DNA of 64,000 nt from Bacteroidales bacterium. Its GTDB lineage: Bacteria; Bacteroidota; Bacteroidia; Bacteroidales; 4484-276. Of the stretch, positions 28,096 to 36,132 are shown in pieces. Position 1 is the first letter of the stretch. The number at the start of each line of letters is the position of its first letter. Location: the NCBI GenBank assembly GCA_035647615.1, contig DASRND010000004.1, positions 1-64,000 on the forward strand, given 5' to 3'. The notes under the pieces are model-generated. The model was not told the DNA's origin. It ran no database searches and saw only the letters and a program-made list of their open reading frames with translations. Position numbers and translations under genes: made by a program.

Positions 28096-29499
28096 TTAAC
28101 TCTCAAGCCAGCCTCCGGTAAATCCGGCTTTTTGCAATCCGTCGCGGATATAATTGTTTTGTTTCATCAAATCCCAAATCAGCCCGGTGCGATGGTTTTC
28201 GAGCATGATGAGGATGGCTCCCTGATCGATGCCGATATAATCCTTGTCGAACCAACCATCTGGATTTTCTTCATTTACGAAAGTGAGATTAAAAGCATCT
28301 TTAAAACCGTATTGGTTGTAGAGGCGCTTGCCATAGCGCTGGTACATTTCGTTTAAAGCGGATAAACACGTATCAGGAGCAAAGGGTATGCTTGCACCAG
28401 CGGCGGTAGGAGCGATGGTTCCATCGTCGATCAAATAATCGGCAGCGGCACCGCGTGCCCTGTAGGCCATAAACTGAATGGTGGTGTCGCGGAATTGCTG
28501 TCGTTTGTTGCCGGGGCCGTCGCAGGCGGTAAGTCCCCAAATATTTGTGTCGTAACCGGTAAATCCTGTAGGATTCTCTATGCAATAAGCGCGGTTGGCC
28601 AGCACGGCGCGGCGTGAGTTTTCGTAATAGTCGATTCCGCGTGCACGCATGTAAGCATCCTGTATGCCACGAAAGTCGATGTACATGTGCGAATACTGAT
28701 GTCCGAAGAGAGGACCGAAGTTTACATGCTCAAAACCCTGATAATTAGCCCACAGGTAGGTCGCCGTCCAATTTTCCCACACTTTGGCAGGGATGGGGTG
28801 GGTTGGGGAACCAAGCGCCAGGATGTTCAGGATCATGGCTTCGTCGTAGCCGCTCCATTCAGCATCCAAAAATCCTTTTCCCTTTTCGGGATGCCAACCC
28901 ATGGATAAGAGTTGGTTGTCGTTGAGAAACCAATCCCATTCAACGCGGCGGTAGAGACTATCGGCAAGTTGGCGAATTCCCGTTTCGGTGCTGTCGTTGC
29001 TATCGAAATATTCGTAGCACGAAAGTATGCCGGCGATGAGCAGTCCCGTGTCGATGGTCGAAAGTTCCACCTGCTCATGACGTAAGCCAGTGCGCATATT
29101 TAGAAAATGATAAAAGAAACCTTTGTAGCCGGCCACGCCGGAGGTAGCGTCGCCCATGGGCAGATTCATGATAAAGCGGAGGGTTTTCAGCACGCGTTCG
29201 GCGGCCTGCTCACGCCTGATGTACCTGTTTTCCACTCCGATGATGTAAGCTGTAAATCCAAAACCCATCGCGGCAATACTCGAAAACGATTCCGTTGGCC
29301 AGCGGTCGGGCGTGAGGCCGCTCACGCTGTCGGCAGTTTCCCAAAAGTAATCGAAGGTACGGCGGTGCAGATCATCCAGGTTCAGGCTGTCGTCCATGCC
29401 CAGGCTATTGTCGACACTCTTTTTTTGGCATTGTTGATTGCAAGCCGAAAAAGCAACCAGCAGCAGAGTTGCTAAAGTAAGGATTAGCGTGTGTTTCAT
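28096..29499 (-). CDS. GH144-type beta-1,2-glucan-active lipoprotein
   Basis: A lipoprotein of 467 residues: signal peptide with lipobox FSAC (Cys about 20), a short linker and a single glycoamylase/GH144 catalytic domain (about 45-455). Marks shared with the exported paralogue are RRTFDYFWETADSVSG, AAMGFGFTAYIIGVENRYI, the pair VEWDWF, and IDQGAILIMLENHRTGLIW near the C-terminus. Characterised single-domain members include endo-beta-1,2-glucanases and an exo-acting sophorohydrolase. Its lipid anchor and its place before SusC suggest oligosaccharide trimming at the outer membrane or in the periplasm (inference). A -7 box and a 16-bp palindrome lie upstream. Confidence 0.82.
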   Translation of the reverse strand: MKHTLILTLATLLLVAFSACNQQCQKKSVDNSLGMDDSLNLDDLHRRTFDYFWETADSVSGLTPDRWPTESFSSIAAMGFGFTAYIIGVENRYIRREQAAERVLKTLRFIMNLPMGDATSGVAGYKGFFYHFLNMRTGLRHEQVELSTIDTGLLIAGILSCYEYFDSNDSTETGIRQLADSLYRRVEWDWFLNDNQLLSMGWHPEKGKGFLDAEWSGYDEAMILNILALGSPTHPIPAKVWENWTATYLWANYQGFEHVNFGPLFGHQYSHMYIDFRGIQDAYMRARGIDYYENSRRAVLANRAYCIENPTGFTGYDTNIWGLTACDGPGNKRQQFRDTTIQFMAYRARGAAADYLIDDGTIAPTAAGASIPFAPDTCLSALNEMYQRYGKRLYNQYGFKDAFNLTFVNEENPDGWFDKDYIGIDQGAILIMLENHRTGLIWDLMKQNNYIRDGLQKAGFTGGWLES

Positions 29500-29555
29500 A
29501 AGTCGGGTCTTTTTGTTTAACAGACTTAAGTTTTCGATCGTCGGAGAACCAAAGC

Positions 29556-29563
29556 CAAAAGTA
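29556..29563 (-). promoter_or_regulatory. Putative -7 box (TACTTTTG) of the beta-1,2-glucan locus
   Basis: An exact TAnnTTTG match on the minus strand, about 56 bp upstream of the first gene of the locus. The -33 region, 20 bp further upstream, is occupied by a perfect palindrome. Confidence 0.45.
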
Positions 29564-29582
29564 CAAAAATCAGAGGAGACTA

Positions 29583-29598
29583 CACTTTTTAAAAAGTG
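29583..29598. promoter_or_regulatory. Perfect 16-bp palindrome CACTTTTTAAAAAGTG, possible operator
   Basis: It is centred in the -33 region of the putative promoter of the GH144/SusC/SusD/GH3 locus, and within 32 bp of the stop codon of the upstream dus gene. It could be a regulator site or a weak hairpin. Chance is possible because the core is A/T only. Confidence 0.35.
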
Positions 29599-29630
29599 AA
29601 GTAAAAATTACTGCAACTTTTCCCTATTTA

Positions 29631-30617
29631 CTACCTGCTTTTTAAACGGTGGGCAAAAGGTGCATGTGGCTGATGCGCGAGAATGCGCCCGGCTTCGTCA
29701 TCAAAGGCTATGGGATCGTTGATGTGAGAAAGCCTATCGAAAAGCTGATCGGAATCCGTGAACCAATGCACGAAGTACCACCAATAGTCTTTTTTCTTGC
29801 CAAGTTGTGCAAGCGATGAGCGTCCTTTGGCGGCCAATTCCTGTATCAAATCATTGTAAAAATTAATCAATGTGTCGCGATGTTTTTCGTCCGGAGTGGT
29901 TGTGGCGGCCAGCATTATTTGCTCGGCGAGAAAGGGATTGGCAAGCAGTCCGCGACCCAGCATCCAGCCGGCGGCAGTCGGATATCTTTTGCGAGTAGCA
30001 AGAAAGCTTTCCCTGTCGGTGATGTCGCCGCTAAAAACCCAGGGATATTTTATGCGTCCCACGGCAGCATCGAGGGTTTCCAGATGCATGGCGCCGTCGT
30101 ACATCTGCACGCCGATGCGCGGATGGATGACGAGGCTTTGCAGCGGATAGTCATTAAAAACCTCCATTAGCTTCTCAAACTCTTCCGGATGGTGATAGCC
30201 CAGCCGCGTTTTGATGGAGAGCGCGATGGGCAGCGCCGGGATGATTTCGTCGAGCAGTTGGCGCAGCAGGTCGGGAAAAGGCAACAAGCCGGAGCCGCGT
30301 TTTTTGCGGGCCACCGAGGGTTTGGGGCAGCCCAGGTTCCAGTTGACGGTGGCATAGCCCAGCTCCTGCAGGCGGTGCGACAGCAGTATAAATTTCTCGG
30401 GATCGTTGCCCAATACCTGCGGGATGATTGCCAGTCCCGGATTGGCTTCGGGCAGCACGTCGCGAAGATGCTGCTGACGGAAACGTGACCCCTCGGCCAG
30501 CGCGATAAACGGACTCATCATCTGGTGGATGCCCGAAAAATGTCGCGACCAGGCGCGCCGAAATTCCGCCTCTGTCAAGCCTTGCAGCGGAGCCATAATC
30601 ACCATATCTTTTGACAT
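29631..30617 (-). CDS. tRNA-dihydrouridine synthase (Dus family, DusC-like)
   Basis: A cytosolic flavoenzyme of 328 residues that reduces uridines in the tRNA D-loop or neighbouring positions. It has the N-terminal MAPLQGLTEAEFR, the catalytic-Cys motif NLGCPKPSVARKKRGSGLL (Cys about residue 95), SIKTRLGY, HPRIGVQMYDG and the FMN-phosphate region SGDI...GWMLGRGLLANPFL. Length and motif order fit Dus; the compact form and the YDG motif resemble DusC more than DusB. It is followed on the same strand by the carbohydrate locus after about 130 bp, with no functional link expected. Confidence 0.9.
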   Translation of the reverse strand: MSKDMVIMAPLQGLTEAEFRRAWSRHFSGIHQMMSPFIALAEGSRFRQQHLRDVLPEANPGLAIIPQVLGNDPEKFILLSHRLQELGYATVNWNLGCPKPSVARKKRGSGLLPFPDLLRQLLDEIIPALPIALSIKTRLGYHHPEEFEKLMEVFNDYPLQSLVIHPRIGVQMYDGAMHLETLDAAVGRIKYPWVFSGDITDRESFLATRKRYPTAAGWMLGRGLLANPFLAEQIMLAATTTPDEKHRDTLINFYNDLIQELAAKGRSSLAQLGKKKDYWWYFVHWFTDSDQLFDRLSHINDPIAFDDEAGRILAHQPHAPFAHRLKSR

Positions 30618-30985
30618 TTAGGGTTATTCATTAAATATTAAACTTCTGTTGTAAACAAATTCCAAAGTCCAAAAAACAATTTTCAAATAAATCACAATAT
30701 TCAAACCCGACAACCTGATAACTTCTTCATTCCAGAGCTGCAGGCACATCGTTCGGATCACCGTTCGGGCTTAGGCTTGGGTGGCTGTGGTGGCTGAGCC
30801 TGTCGAAGCCAGCTTATCGAAGCCTGCCTAAGCTGTATTTATTTTTGCAGGCTTTGCCTGCTTTTACTAATTTAATTGTAAAAAGATGGCAACAGGCAAA
30901 GCCTGTAAAACATAGGCTGAACGAGGCACAGCCTCGTCAAAACCTCGTTCAATTCAAATTCCGACAACCCAACAACTTCTTAAAT
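30618..30985. other. Intergenic repeat-rich gap
   Basis: No gene was seen. It contains the composite repeat at 30768-30861 and then further short palindromic words around AGGCAAAGCCTG (30894-30905) and GAGGCACAGCCTCG (30919-30932), which look like diverged relatives of the same palindrome. Confidence 0.6.
30768..30861. repeat. Composite ~95-bp intergenic repeat, copy A
   Basis: A ~68-bp element with near-inverted ends (GCTTAGGCT / CCTAAGC) and the core TGAGCCTGTCGAAGCCAGC. It is followed by an ATTTATTTTT spacer and the palindrome GCAGGCTTTGCCTGC (30847-30861). The same composite, inverted, is at 57425-57519. Confidence 0.85.
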
Positions 30986-31690
30986 TCATCCTCCCTCCTT
31001 TTTGCTGCCGTATTTCTCCAGGATAGCTGAAAGGGCGGCAAGCATCAGGCCGGTGTCGTTGTCGTTGAGCAGTGCCAGGCGCTCCAGGATTCGGTTGTAA
31101 AACACTTCGCTGCGGCTGATGTGGGTGTCGGCAAGGATCTCTTTGGTTTGCTGAAGCAGCACCGAAAGCTTGGCCTGATCCGGCACCGGAACCTTTGAAG
31201 TGGCTGGCAACTGATGCGAAGATGAAAGAATGTAGGCGTAAAGCATCACCGCCTGCGCCAGATTGAGCGACGGATAAGCGGTGGCCATGGGAACATAGGT
31301 AGAGATGTGGCAAAGTGCCATCTCATCGTTGGTAAGCCCCGACTCTTCGCGGCCAAAAACAATGGCCACTTTCTGGATGGTGCCGACTTTGCTTTGCAGC
31401 AGTTCGGGCAAAAGATTGGCCGCATGGTGGTCGCCGCGCACGGATCGCTCTTTGGCACTGGTGGCTACAGCAAAATCGACATCTGTAAGCGCCTCGCTGA
31501 GGGTATCGAAAACGGAAGCCTGCTCCAGGATTTCTGCGGAAGCATGGGCTACCCAACGTGCCTTCCCCTCCAAAAAGGTACATGGGCGCACCAGCCGCAA
31601 CTCACCAAAACCCATCGTTTTGAGGGCGCGCGCAGCAGCCCCGACATTTTCGGGCACTGCAGGTTCTACAAGGATGAAGATGATTTGCAT
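30986..31690 (-). CDS. SpoU/TrmD-superfamily RNA 2'-O-methyltransferase, LasT/TrmJ type
   Basis: A 234-residue SAM-dependent RNA ribose methyltransferase with an alpha/beta knot. The marks run in order: ILVEPAVPENVGAAARALKTMGF, RWVAHAS, DVDFAVATSAKERS, VAIVFGREESGLTNDE and the C-terminal knot motif YPSLNLAQAVMLYAY. This order is shared by E. coli LasT (YjtD) and TrmJ, and RWVAHAS and the AYPSLNLAQAV form are closer to LasT. TrmJ methylates position 32 of tRNA; the target of LasT-like proteins is less certain, so I give no symbol. The last ~75 residues are a helical extension. It stands alone between two unrelated genes. Confidence 0.87.
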   Translation of the reverse strand: MQIIFILVEPAVPENVGAAARALKTMGFGELRLVRPCTFLEGKARWVAHASAEILEQASVFDTLSEALTDVDFAVATSAKERSVRGDHHAANLLPELLQSKVGTIQKVAIVFGREESGLTNDEMALCHISTYVPMATAYPSLNLAQAVMLYAYILSSSHQLPATSKVPVPDQAKLSVLLQQTKEILADTHISRSEVFYNRILERLALLNDNDTGLMLAALSAILEKYGSKKEGG

Positions 31691-31733
31691 AGATTTATTT
31701 CCTAATAATAGCTACTTTTCATTAAGCTCAATT

Positions 31734-32315
31734 TTATTTGAGGTCTATGTCGTTGAGGGTTTTAGAATGTTGAATTCTTTCTTCAAGAATCAATTTGCCT
31801 TTACTATTAAAACGAGCGCGGTATACATTCACTCCATTTTCGTAAAACAGGGAATCCATCAAATTTCCATTTTTCCTTATGTATCTTAAGTCACCATGAA
31901 GTTGTTTTTCCATAAATCCGGTTTCGATGTATTTTCCAATGGACGTTTTGCAAGCCACTAAAAAGCCGTAGTAATAAGCCTGACCGATTATTGTCCGTGG
32001 GTATTCATCTTCATGGTAAGTTTCACGGAAAAGTATGCGGCCTTTCGTATCATAAATTTCCCTGATGCCAACGATTCTTCCTTCCTCCCATATCGATTTT
32101 TCAATGATTTTTCCTTTTTCAGAAAACCTTGTGTAATTTCCATGTATCAAAGTACGAGAATTAAAAACCTTGAGCCAATATTCTGCCTGGATATTTCCAT
32201 TAGGATAATAATCTCTTTTCATAAAGGAATCAGCCTCTGAAACTTGCGAGTAAATGGTTTGGCTTATTACAAGCAAAAACAGAATAGTAAAAAGTGATCT
32301 CACACGGATTGTCAT
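31734..32315 (-). CDS. Exported MORN/YwqK-like repeat protein
   Basis: A 193-residue protein with a signal peptide (about 1-24, cleavage near IYSQ). A set of short beta-hairpin repeats follows, of the kind YYPNGNIQAEYWLK, YTRFSEKGKIIEKSIWEEGRIVG, YDTKGRILFRETYHEDE and YIRKNGNLMDSLFYENG. These are MORN_2-type repeats, found in YwqK-like proteins that databases label antitoxins although their role is mostly untested. No enzymatic motif was seen. Base composition is visibly more AT-rich than the methyltransferase and rsmG on either side, which suggests a mobile or lineage-specific gene. No toxin gene is adjacent. Confidence 0.7.
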   Translation of the reverse strand: MTIRVRSLFTILFLLVISQTIYSQVSEADSFMKRDYYPNGNIQAEYWLKVFNSRTLIHGNYTRFSEKGKIIEKSIWEEGRIVGIREIYDTKGRILFRETYHEDEYPRTIIGQAYYYGFLVACKTSIGKYIETGFMEKQLHGDLRYIRKNGNLMDSLFYENGVNVYRARFNSKGKLILEERIQHSKTLNDIDLK

Positions 32316-32345
32316 TCTGTGAAAGTTATTATGATTAATAATCAG

Positions 32346-33017
32346 TTATCGTTTTCGCCGATATGCCGTTTTTTTAAAATTCTCTTTCACTCCTGCCGGT
32401 TTCCACAGATGCACCAGTGCTTTGGTTTCAAAAAATTCTTCATCGAAGTAGCGGCTGAGCGGATAAACCTGGCTGTGAAGTTTTAGCTGCATCAGCTCGG
32501 GGGTAAGGTCGCCGCCTTTGAGGTAGAGGATTCCACTGGGCAAAGTATTGTTTCCACCGGCCCGGATGCGGGGCATTGCCCATTGTACAAATTGCGGAAG
32601 CTGCGTCACCGCACGGCTTACGATAAAGTCTGAGGTTTCTTTCGTCTCTTCCAGACGCACGGCGGCGGCCGTTATATTGGTCAGCGAAAGACTTTCGGCG
32701 ACAGCCTGCACCACTTTTATCTTTTTGGTGATGGAGTCGATGAGGTGAAACCTGACCTCCGGAAAGATGATGGCCAGCGGGATGCCCGGAAATCCGCCGC
32801 CTGTGCCCGCATCGATAACCAGCGTGCCATCAGCAAAACTGATTACTTTGGCAATGGCCAGCGAATGAAGCACATGCCGCTCGTAGAGATTTTCGATGTC
32901 GCGACGTGAGATCACATTCACGCGTTCGTTCCAAAAAGTGTAAAGTTCCTGCAACTGTCCGAGTTGCTCCAACTGCCGTACGGAAAGGTCGGCGAAGTAT
33001 TTTTTGATAATTTCCAT
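32346..33017 (-). CDS. rsmG: 16S rRNA (guanine(527)-N7)-methyltransferase
   Basis: A SAM-dependent methyltransferase of 223 residues that makes m7G527 in 16S rRNA. It carries NVISRRDIENLYERHVLHSLAI near the N-terminus, the SAM-binding motif VIDAGTGGGFPGIPLAI (about 69-85), FHLIDSITKKIKVV and the later SRAVTQLPQFVQW. Length and order are normal for RsmG/GidB. The ATG at 33017 is preceded by a TATCTTTG box at only 5 bp, so the mRNA is probably leaderless. It is divergent from the AddB-like nuclease gene, whose ATG is about 116 bp away. Confidence 0.95.
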   Translation of the reverse strand: MEIIKKYFADLSVRQLEQLGQLQELYTFWNERVNVISRRDIENLYERHVLHSLAIAKVISFADGTLVIDAGTGGGFPGIPLAIIFPEVRFHLIDSITKKIKVVQAVAESLSLTNITAAAVRLEETKETSDFIVSRAVTQLPQFVQWAMPRIRAGGNNTLPSGILYLKGGDLTPELMQLKLHSQVYPLSRYFDEEFFETKALVHLWKPAGVKENFKKTAYRRKR

Positions 33018-33022
33018 CGCCG

Positions 33023-33030
33023 CAAAGATA
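33023..33030 (-). promoter_or_regulatory. rsmG: -7 promoter box (TATCTTTG) abutting the rsmG start codon
   Basis: An exact TAnnTTTG match on the minus strand with 5 bp to the ATG, the same distance as from the rnpB box to its RNA 5' end. This predicts a leaderless or nearly leaderless transcript. Confidence 0.5.
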
Positions 33031-33133
33031 GTAAGTTGAAAGTTTGAAAAGTTGAAAAGTTAAAGGGTTGAAAGGTCTTTTCCAACCAAAACCCTTACTT
33101 TTACCCCCTGTAAAAACGAATACATTTTTTTTG

Positions 33134-36016
33134 ATGGAAACATTTCTTAAACGTGTAGCCCGTACCATCATCGAAACTGATGGTAACCGGCTGGATAAGA
33201 TCTGCGTGGTGATGCCCAACCGGCGTGCAGGATTATTTTTGCGAAAGCATATTGCCGACCTGGCGGGCCGTACGGTGTGGTCGCCCGACTTTTATGCGGT
33301 GGACGATTTCTACGCCCGCCTCTCCGGGTTTACGCTGGCCGATCCGGTGGTGATCGACTTTGAACTCTATGAAATACACCGCCGGATAGAAAAGGAAAAA
33401 GCACAGCCTTTCGGCGAATTTATAAAATGGGGACATGTGCTGCAGACGGATTTCAGCGACATCGATGCGCATCTGGTGGATGCCCGCAGCATCTTCGGCT
33501 ACCTCACCGAGGTAAAGGTGATCGAAAAATGGAACCTCACCCCCGATGAAATCACGGCTGCTGTGCGCGACTACCTTCGATTTTATAGCTCTTTGTACGA
33601 ATATTATTCGCAGCTGGCCAACAATCTTGCAGCAAATGGCAGCGCCTGGCCTGGCAGGATGTACCGCTTTGCCGCGGAAAATATTACCAAAATAGCTGGA
33701 GATTTGCCCTGGACTAAAATTTATTTTGCAGGTTTTAATGCGCTCACCACTGCCGAGGAAGCGGTGATGAAATATTTGATTGATGAAGGCAAGGCCACTT
33801 TACTTCCCGATGCCGATCATTACTACCTAGATGATCCTGGCCAGGAAGCAGGTGTTTTTTTGCGAAAGCAAATGCGCCACTTCGGGAAACAGTATTTCGA
33901 AGCGGCAACCAACTATTTTGCTGAAGCGCCACCCAAAAAGATTCAGGTGCATGGTGTAGCCGGGATCAGTGGGCAGGCGGTGCATGCCGGAACGCTTTTG
34001 CAGCAGTGGCTTGCGGCACAGGGAGCTGATGCCGGGCAGATGGCGGTGGTGCTGGCCGATGAGCAACTGATGATGCCGGTGCTCAACGCGCTGCCCGAGA
34101 ACCTGTCGGCTTTTAATGTTACCATGGGATATCCGCTCAATGCCACGCCGCAGTATAGTTTTTTGGTTTATCTGCTAAAGATGCACGAAAACAAGAGGCG
34201 TTTTGAAATCACTACGCAAAGTGCCAGTCAGGGCTTTCATTATAATGATGTGCTGCGCCTGTTGCAGCATCCGCTTACGGCGCAGGTTTTCGATCCGGCT
34301 CCCTTGGTTGGCGCTATCCGCAAATCCAACCAAACATTTTATTCTCCTGCTGAAATCAGATCCCTTGTTGAACGGATCCCAAAGGATGTTTTAGATATTG
34401 CTGAAAAACCACTCCAGCTTATGGGGTTGATTTTTGGTGCCATAGGCGACGACCCGGCACAAATGCTGGCCACCGCCGGCGGAATTGTTAACTTTTTTAG
34501 AAATCATTATAAAAGTAAAAATGCTGAAAAGCAATCCTCCGGAACCAGCGATCTGCAGTTGGAATATCTTTTTAATATAGCCCTTCTTCTTACGCGCATC
34601 AACGATCTGAACGTCCGTTACGGGACCATCGACAGCATCAAATCGTTGCGTGAGGTTTTTACGGCCATTGCGCGCACGCAACGACTTCCTTTTTCGGGTG
34701 AGCCGCTGCGGGGCGCACAGGTGATGGGTCTGCTCGAGACTAGAAGTCTTGGTTTTGATAAAGTAATTTTGCTTGGCGCTAATGAAGGCAAATTGCCGGC
34801 AGCCAAAAGCAACGATTCGTATATTCCTGCCGACATCCGTGCCGAATACAAATTGCCGACAGCTTCACAAAAAGCCGCTGTGTATGCTTATCATTTTTAT
34901 CGGTTGCTGTGCGGGGCACAGGAGGTACACATCATTTACAACACCAACCAGGATTCCGATTCCAAAGAGCAAAGCCGCTTTATCCGGCAGATCGTCCATG
35001 AGTTGCCACGCTACAATCCGGCTATTAAAATTGAAGAAGCTATTGCAACTGCGCCGCCCCCATCGCCGGGCAGCGACAGGATAATAGAGGTGCAGAAAAC
35101 CGAAAGCGTAATGGCGCAACTGGCGGCCAAAGCCAAGCGAGGATTATCAGCTACCTCACTCAACGATTACAGAAAGTGTGGGTTGCGGTTTTATCTAAAA
35201 AATCTTGCCGGCCTGAAAGAACCCGACGAAGTGCAGGAAACCATCGATCACCGAATCATCGGCAACATCGTGCATGAGGTTCTGGAGAAACTTTACATTC
35301 CTATAAAAGGAAAACAACTTTTAGCGGCTGACATTTCCACTCTGCAATCAAAGGTGGAAATTGAAATGCAGTGGGCCTTATTAAAGGAATATAATCAAGG
35401 TCAGGTGGAGTGGGGGCGCAACAAGCTGCTGCTTGAAGTGATCCGTAAGTTTATCGACGATTTTTTGCTTACAGAAATAAAGCTACTGAAAGCACAGCCA
35501 GAGGCACTGCAGATAATCGGGCTGGAAGAGGTTTTATCATTAGAGCTGGAAATCCCCAACAGGGAGCAGCAAATAAGAATCTACGGCAGAATCGATCGCA
35601 TCGACCGGCTGGCTGGGATGATCCGCATTATCGATTATAAAACTGGCGGCGTAAGCGGTGCCTCAGAACTGCGACTCAAAGACTGGGAGGGTTTGCAGCA
35701 GGGCGATAAGTACGATAAGATTTTTCAGGTACTGCTTTACGCGTGGCTTTATACCAAAACCGGGCATCATACGGGTGGCGACTTTGAGACTGGTATTATC
35801 AGCCTGCGCAAGCTCAGCCTGGGAATGATCAGCTTTGGAATAAAAGGCGACGACAAAAAATTCGATTCCGCACTGGACGAAGAAAAGCTGGAAGCCTTCG
35901 AGTCGTATCTTTTGGATTTGCTCGATAATCTTTTTGATGAAACAATCCCCTTTTCACAAACCCCAATAATAGAAACCTGCAGAACCTGTATTTATAAAAC
36001 AATGTGTCGGAGGTAG
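33134..36016 (+). CDS. AddB-like PD-(D/E)XK exonuclease / helicase-related protein
   Basis: A cytosolic protein of about 960 residues resembling the AddB (RexB) subunit of the double-strand-break resection nuclease. The N-terminal half is a UvrD-like helicase fold without a proper Walker A (VVMPNRRAGLFLRKHIA near residue 25, SPDFYAVDDF near 55). The middle contains LETRSLGFDKVILLGANEGKLP, a helicase-like motif. The C-terminal nuclease domain (about 675-960) has GRIDRID and DYKTGG near 833, and one upstream Cys (NDYRKCGLRF, about 680) with three clustered at the end (ETCRTCIYKTMC), as in the AddB iron-sulfur cluster. The ATG at 33134 is chosen because it begins METFLKRVARTI, matching the family start. 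AddA is not adjacent, so it would have to be encoded elsewhere. Confidence 0.85.
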   Translation: METFLKRVARTIIETDGNRLDKICVVMPNRRAGLFLRKHIADLAGRTVWSPDFYAVDDFYARLSGFTLADPVVIDFELYEIHRRIEKEKAQPFGEFIKWGHVLQTDFSDIDAHLVDARSIFGYLTEVKVIEKWNLTPDEITAAVRDYLRFYSSLYEYYSQLANNLAANGSAWPGRMYRFAAENITKIAGDLPWTKIYFAGFNALTTAEEAVMKYLIDEGKATLLPDADHYYLDDPGQEAGVFLRKQMRHFGKQYFEAATNYFAEAPPKKIQVHGVAGISGQAVHAGTLLQQWLAAQGADAGQMAVVLADEQLMMPVLNALPENLSAFNVTMGYPLNATPQYSFLVYLLKMHENKRRFEITTQSASQGFHYNDVLRLLQHPLTAQVFDPAPLVGAIRKSNQTFYSPAEIRSLVERIPKDVLDIAEKPLQLMGLIFGAIGDDPAQMLATAGGIVNFFRNHYKSKNAEKQSSGTSDLQLEYLFNIALLLTRINDLNVRYGTIDSIKSLREVFTAIARTQRLPFSGEPLRGAQVMGLLETRSLGFDKVILLGANEGKLPAAKSNDSYIPADIRAEYKLPTASQKAAVYAYHFYRLLCGAQEVHIIYNTNQDSDSKEQSRFIRQIVHELPRYNPAIKIEEAIATAPPPSPGSDRIIEVQKTESVMAQLAAKAKRGLSATSLNDYRKCGLRFYLKNLAGLKEPDEVQETIDHRIIGNIVHEVLEKLYIPIKGKQLLAADISTLQSKVEIEMQWALLKEYNQGQVEWGRNKLLLEVIRKFIDDFLLTEIKLLKAQPEALQIIGLEEVLSLELEIPNREQQIRIYGRIDRIDRLAGMIRIIDYKTGGVSGASELRLKDWEGLQQGDKYDKIFQVLLYAWLYTKTGHHTGGDFETGIISLRKLSLGMISFGIKGDDKKFDSALDEEKLEAFESYLLDLLDNLFDETIPFSQTPIIETCRTCIYKTMCRR

Positions 36017-36132
36017 GGGATTTCCGATTGAAAAACACTCCACGAATTCACGCGAATTAGACGAATGAACACAAAAATAATTTGCATTTAATGGCTTAAT
36101 TGGAGAAATTCATGGAGGATTTTACGGATAAT

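Noticed and set aside
18842..29499. Starch locus with true GH15 glucoamylase
   Set aside because: The Pfam name glycoamylase suggests this, but the motifs are of the GH144 type and the partner is a GH3 beta-glucosidase, which fits beta-1,2-glucan better.
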